Origin: Lenisia limosa
Lineage: Eukaryota; Breviatea
Length of the DNA stretch: 21,683 nt
Assembly (NCBI GenBank): GCA_001655205.1
Contig: LPNZ01007066.1
Location: 1 to 21,683, forward strand
Reading direction: 5' to 3'
The translations under genes and the position numbers were made by a program. Below, in pieces: positions 16,874 through 21,683 of this stretch (within the stretch, counting starts at the first letter, position 1; every line of letters begins with the position of its first letter). The notes under the pieces were generated by a model that had not been told where the DNA came from, ran no database searches, and worked only from the letters and a program-made list of their open reading frames with translations.

Positions 16874-19800
16874 TCACCTCGACACCAAATGAGATTCGTT
16901 TGGAAGAGTCTGGAGGGCATCCTGAATTGGTCTGGGGTGCACAACAATTTCTACAGCGTAATCTCCGAATCCAATCTAAAAATGTAGCAGATGAACACTC
17001 GTTAAAGCCCCACTCCCTCACTTTCAATAAATCGTCGTTCATGTTGCAGGGTGGCTTCTCTGAATGCCACTCGGATGTTTGGAACATTCGTTTGCCTGGT
17101 ACCTGTATCGTCACAACATAATGGCAAAGGAAATCACTTACAATTTCCTTCTTCGCCCTTCTTAAGATACTGTGCCCCGAGCCAGTGAGATTTTGTCACG
17201 TGGTCAAAGCCTGACTGCAGGACACTGTTTCGAGCTGATGGGGTAAGTGCACGGAAATACAAGACATTATGCAAACATCAAATAACATATAAGAGGACAA
17301 TTGACAACTTCATGTTCACCAACCAATTTCGCAAATGTCAGTACTGGAGAGTCGCCAAAGCTGAGAAGCAAAGGAGTACTCCTGAAGCGTAAAGGTCCAA
17401 AATATACCGAGTAATCTTGTTATCAAGAGCAAGCGCGGCATCCAGAAGAACAACATACTTCCATGAGGGGTTCTTTTGTGAGATGGAACTGAAGAGGATC
17501 GTCGGTGGACAACGAAATGTTTAGTCCGCGTCCAAAGAATTGCTAAACAGTAAGTCTGGGGAGTTACAAGTGGGTTGGCATATCCGTGTTTTTTTCGATA
17601 TCCTAGACTTTACCGTATCTTGTTTTCAAAAAGATAATCCACAATTGGCACAAGTCGAGCATACTGGGAAGGGGCTTTTGTTGAAGGCTACAAAGAGTTT
17701 GTTGTTGGAGAGGGGTGACATGGCAATTCCAATCTGCTCTACATAGTATCTAAACAATGAAATAATGCGCAAAGATAAAACAGAATCATCAAATTACTCA
17801 CAGGTATTGCAGAACTGGCGATCTGTGGAGGTTCAGTCCGTGGTTGATTCCACCTGAGGTCAACTATGGGGGGGGGGGGGTAATATAAGAATGTACATTG
17901 TCGATTTTCTTAGTGAGAGCTTACGAACGCAGCACCCAAATGGTCCACAGCACCAGCCTCTCCAGAATGGGGACGGAGAATGAATGGCGCTATTGCGTCA
18001 GTGCAAATTCTCGATTTTAAACATGATAAAACAGTACTTCACGAAGCTTACACAGTTGGGCCTTCTCCCTCATGAAGTTCAAGGTGTAGAGGTTCATGCA
18101 CATGTCTAAAGTGTAACGAGGGACGAATATCAATGAAACACTCACAACAGAGGTAGTAGGAGTATGGCGGGTTCTTTCTCATCGCCCATTCCTCAGGGAT
18201 AGGGAACTTTTGGAATATTTTCGGTTCTGCTTGGCTTTCATCATCCACTGAGTCAAAGGCCACAACCTGGGGGTGCACGGTGAAAACGTGGGATTATTGA
18301 TATCCCGGACCCTTGACTTCAGAAGCAAACCCCTATCATGCCAAACTAACATGAAGCAAGAATCGATAGAGGTTCGGGTCCACTTGGGGGTTTGCAGTCA
18401 CTTCGAAGAGAGGCTCAAATATGTCTAGAAAAGTGAACACGGAATCAAGACTTTGACTGATAAACCTGAAAAAGAAAAGGTCCTATTCTAATTGATGAGA
18501 CAGAAGCCAAGTCCCCCACTTACTGGCAAGCATTTCCTCAAAGTTCTTAATAATCCCTGATCTGAAGAGTTCAAAAAGAAGAAGAGCAACAAACCTCTTG
18601 TAGATGTGGTACAGCCTCGGGACCTGAATGACCCATCGAACCTATGCAATGAGCAAAGAAATGACATTTTATACAATGAGGAAAGAAATGCCATTTTATG
18701 CCACTTGCAGCCACGCATACATTTTCACTGTACAAGTTGTTGTCAGCAAACCACTTTGCCAACTTTGTCCACTCATCACGTGACCTGAAATGTAACAAGA
18801 GCGTCCAATGATTGTGGTTCCCCCCCCCCCCTTNNNNNNNNNNNNNNNNNNNNNNNNNNNNNNNNNNNNNNNNNNNNNNNNNNNNNNNNNNNNNNNNNNN
18901 NNNNNNGTGTTGTGATAAAATGGAGTTTTTTTGGTACCGAAGTGAAACCCACCGTCCATAGATGCTGATTCGATACTCCGCCATTTGGTACTTATTGGCA
19001 GCATGATCAGCAAGCACTTCCTTGGTGATTTCTGCAAGGTACTTCCCTAAGTGGTAAATCCGTCTCTGCCTTCGTGATGTTACCTTGAATGAAATTGTCC
19101 GTTTTGAGGAAGATTTCTCTGAGAAGACTCACGCCAATGGGGTTGTATCTGAATAGTGAACTGTCAGCCTCAGTAAAGATTTTTTAAAAATCCAATAGGA
19201 CACAGGAGCTCAAATATTTTGGGGTATTCATAGATCAGTTTATTTCTACCTGGAATTGAAGACATCGAATCGTTGGAATGTTGATTTGTCCGCCTGTGTT
19301 CGTCAAAGTAAGGGCTTTTGGGATGAGGAAAATTGCCAAAAGGAAAATCTATTGTGATTCGAAATCATCCAAAACCCCCTCTCACGTGCATGCCAAGATG
19401 GTCGACACTCAAATCAAAGGGGTTGATTTCAAGGTTTTTAAAGACCTGGGGGATGAATATCAAACGTAAAACAAAATATCTGTGATCCCATATCATATTG
19501 ATTATAGTCAGGAACCAAAAACTCACAAAAACTCACCTCATCAAGGGTTATTTCACGGTTTTCGTGTTTCTAGACAGTCAGTTTGAAACATAAGATCAGC
19601 CCTACCGTTCCATTTTCTTTGTCCTCCCCGATCTCAAACGCCACCACGTCATCTCCATTATTCTTCGCTTTTCTCTTCATAAATCTGGGAATCAAGAATG
19701 AAGCAATGATATAATACAACACAGTTGAAGGCCTATTGCATTTCATACCTGAGAAGGTGCTTTTGGTTCATACAGGCTGAATGGTGGACATGAGTGTCGA

Positions 19801-21298
19801 CTTTACGAACGTTGTAGAAGTCTCGGTGAGGAACAACCTACACATTAACAACGCTCATGAAGCTTTTTCTCTTCAACTCAAATTTGACCAAATGATATCA
19901 ACAATTCAATTTTATTGTAATATTTTGAATATGCCAGGATGGGGAGAAATAACAGCCCAAACCTTCAACTGGTTGGCTTCTGATTTGCTGTTCATCAAAA
20001 CGTGCTGGTTATACTTTGAGTCGAGGAGACGAAGGCGATGGTAGGCAAAAGATCGACAGGTCCCGTTATCGCTGCAGTGTCAAAGGAGAGCAAAAAGAAG
20101 CCAAGTAAAACGGAGATGCAGCTCACTTGATTTTCATGAGGTCATTAAGGTCTCTGTAGAACTCATTGAGAGAAGGCCGAGTGAGGTACTTCTTTCCTTG
20201 GCGATGTAAAATGGAACAACTTAAACATACACAAAAAAGAAGCAACAGCTGTACATCAAATGTTAAAGAAGGCCCAAGAACACTTACCATTCATATCGAA
20301 AGGAATGAAGACTCCGTTTACCATATGGTAGTGAAACTAAAAAGAGTGAGCTTTTAAAACAATCATCAACCTACACACCTTGATTCTCTTCATATCTTCA
20401 GGAGCCACGTCCATGGGCATTGGGAGGGGTTCAAGTTCTCCATCTACATCACACTTGGACCCTTGATGGTCAAGAAAGGTGTTGTGTTAAGTTATTGTCA
20501 CACTATTCGCACATCCCTAGACCTTTGCTGGATTCAGGCTCGGTAGGGACGTAGAGATACTTCTGCCGGAATTTCACTGCAATTTGGAAGAGCTCAGCAA
20601 CGTTCACACACTCCATATCCTGGATAAAATCTGACAAGTGAGGAAAGATCAGATAGTCACCACTACCAACCAGGTTCTTCAATGTGAATCCTGGAGTGAG
20701 TCGTTGAGCTAACTTGCAACTGCTCTTGGAATTTCTTTTCTTTCTCAAACTGGAGGATAATTTATTATTATCATAAATTTCAAAGATATGAGCAGACCTC
20801 ACTCCCCTCACGGTTCCCATTTTTTGGAGAGCGCCCGAGCATTCTCTGTTCTTGCTGTTGATGCCCCACTGAACGGTCATGTCCAGCTCGTCTACAGGGT
20901 CAGCACAGTTGAGGAGAAGCAAAACCACAAACCAAGATGCGATGCGAGGTCCATTTCATCCTCGTCGTCGTATTCATCCTAGAGTAATGATAAATGGAAC
21001 TCAAATCCACTCAACACAATCCATCGCAATCCAATTCAACTACCAAGAAAGGAAGACGGAGCTTACAGATTCACCTAAATGGTCAATGAAGTACAATAAT
21101 GAAATCTGTAGAGATTGAACTATTCCGCCACCCACCATTGATTGCATCATCGCACATGGAGTTGCCATATTCTAAACTTGTCACAGAAGATTCAAGTACT
21201 GAAAAACAAAACACTGTAAACAAGACAAAAAAATTCAGAAAAGACGAGTTCCAACCTGAGGCAGCGCTTATTCCCCCAATGTGGTTCAATGAGTTCAT
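16874..21298 (-). CDS. AMPD: AMP deaminase (complete, 31 exons)
   Basis: Hydrolyses AMP to IMP and ammonia in the cytosolic purine nucleotide cycle. Exons 5' to 3': 21298-21256, 21198-21095, 20978-20933, 20891-20812, 20749-20671, 20630-20523, 20461-20379, 20336-20288, 20196-20127, 20071-19963, 19837-19749, 19684-19606, 19569-19537, 19445-19386, 19293-19250, 19148-19084, 19046-18953, 18784-18721, 18641-18595, 18561-18524, 18424-18351, 18266-18146, 18105-18052, 17989-17925, 17863-17802, 17749-17665, 17542-17459, 17381-17324, 17234-17142, 17102-17014, 16975-16874; 2271 nt, 756 residues plus TGA, all phases closing. Motifs: zinc ligands His273 and His275 in [46 protein letters not shown] (490-497); RPHSGEAG with His552 and Glu555; [18 protein letters not shown] with Asp629/Asp630; [10 protein letters not shown]. 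The N-terminus is divergent with an acidic run at 50-59. About 45 residues follow the conserved core. Family length is similar (about 750). Confidence 0.96.
18834..18906. other. Assembly gap (73 N) in an AMP deaminase intron
   Basis: Follows a run of C and CTT at 18819-18833. It lies wholly between exons 18953 and 18784, so the coding sequence is not affected. Confidence 0.99.
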
Positions 21299-21683
21299 GG
21301 TACTGAAGTTGTGAATGAGATGTTGGAAAACCCAAGGGTTTCTTGGCAAAAAAAAAGAACCCTCTCACCCAAGGCTGAAAACCCCCCAATAAAATGGCCA
21401 ATTAGCCTGTGATAGCTTTAGGAGTGTATCAGCGAAGCTCTTTAAACAATTTCTTAAATGCAGAAAGGCGCTCCTTCTTTCCCTGAGTCTTCAAGTTGGA
21501 TTTGAACTCAATGAAAGCTGATTTAGTATAATGCTATATTCACTTATAATTAAAGAATCCTTTTTTGCGCTTTTTCAGCTTTTCAGCACAACCACTGTCC
21601 GGTCTCCCTCTCTCTTCTCCCTCCATTCCTCCCCTCCCTCTCATCACCCCTCTCTCCCTATTCACACACGATTCACACACACA
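21299..21683 (-). promoter_or_regulatory. Upstream region of AMP deaminase gene
   Basis: No other gene is seen. The distal part (21590-21660) is CT-rich on the plus strand (GA-rich on the coding strand) and ends in a short CA repeat. No clear TATA box is placed. An upstream open frame on the minus strand (21401-21192) is out of frame with the conserved gene. Confidence 0.4.

Noticed and set aside
16839-17114. 91-codon minus frame with cysteines ([11 protein letters not shown])
   Set aside because: Wrong frame across the last two AMP deaminase exons; the frame [16 protein letters not shown] joins in phase with the conserved upstream exons.
1-21683. CRISPR array, prokaryotic operon, phage or virus genes
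   Set aside because: No regularly spaced repeats with unique spacers and no prokaryotic or viral hallmark genes; all recognised genes are spliced nuclear genes.

Overview
The window is nuclear DNA from an intron-rich microbial eukaryote. The evidence is a mitochondrial chaperonin gene with a presequence and about 18 introns, an AMP deaminase gene in 31 exons, a secreted cathepsin B-like protease in 9 exons, a nuclear-type tRNA-Gly with internal A and B boxes, and GT-AG introns mostly 40-120 nt long. I cannot fix the taxon; a free-living protist (for example an amoebozoan) is my guess. Coding exons are richer in G+C than the AT-rich introns and spacers. Eight N-gaps interrupt the sequence, and four of them lie at or within a few bases of homopolymer runs.

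Layout. The left end (1-524) has no convincing gene. A minus-strand gene for a small basic nucleolar-type protein (LLPH/YBL028C-like, DUF2423) starts at 1078, diverges from HSP60 (plus, 1269-5128) across a 190-bp shared promoter, and loses its 3' end in a gap. A cathepsin B-like gene (plus, 5837-7277) follows. From 7761 to 9638 there are three small plus-strand gene models that I do not recognise; two of them contain one in-frame stop each. The last one converges on, and overlaps by 4 bp, a 17-exon minus-strand gene (13028-9635) for an alpha-helical-repeat-like protein of about 470 residues that I could not assign. From about 13.3 to 16.5 kb no complete gene is visible: there is an orphan open frame, a truncated tRNA-like Pol III unit, purine-rich tandem repeats, a complete tRNA-Gly(GCC), and a 1.7-kb GC-rich, pyrimidine-biased block made of several interleaved direct repeats. 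The right end is a complete AMP deaminase gene (minus, 21298-16874; 756 codons).

The recognised genes are housekeeping functions (mitochondrial protein folding, purine nucleotide metabolism, protein degradation, glycine decoding, ribosome-biogenesis-associated basic protein) and do not form a pathway or island. The less ordinary content is architectural: extreme intron density, apparent introns of 19-29 nt, G-rich 5' splice sites (GTGGGG), poly-C tracts before 3' splice sites, overlapping convergent 3' ends, and the repeat block. I rebuilt exon structures by hand, using reading phase and family conservation. The AMP deaminase and protease models close in phase over their full length; HSP60 does so except across its two gaps, and the helical-protein gene except at one junction.
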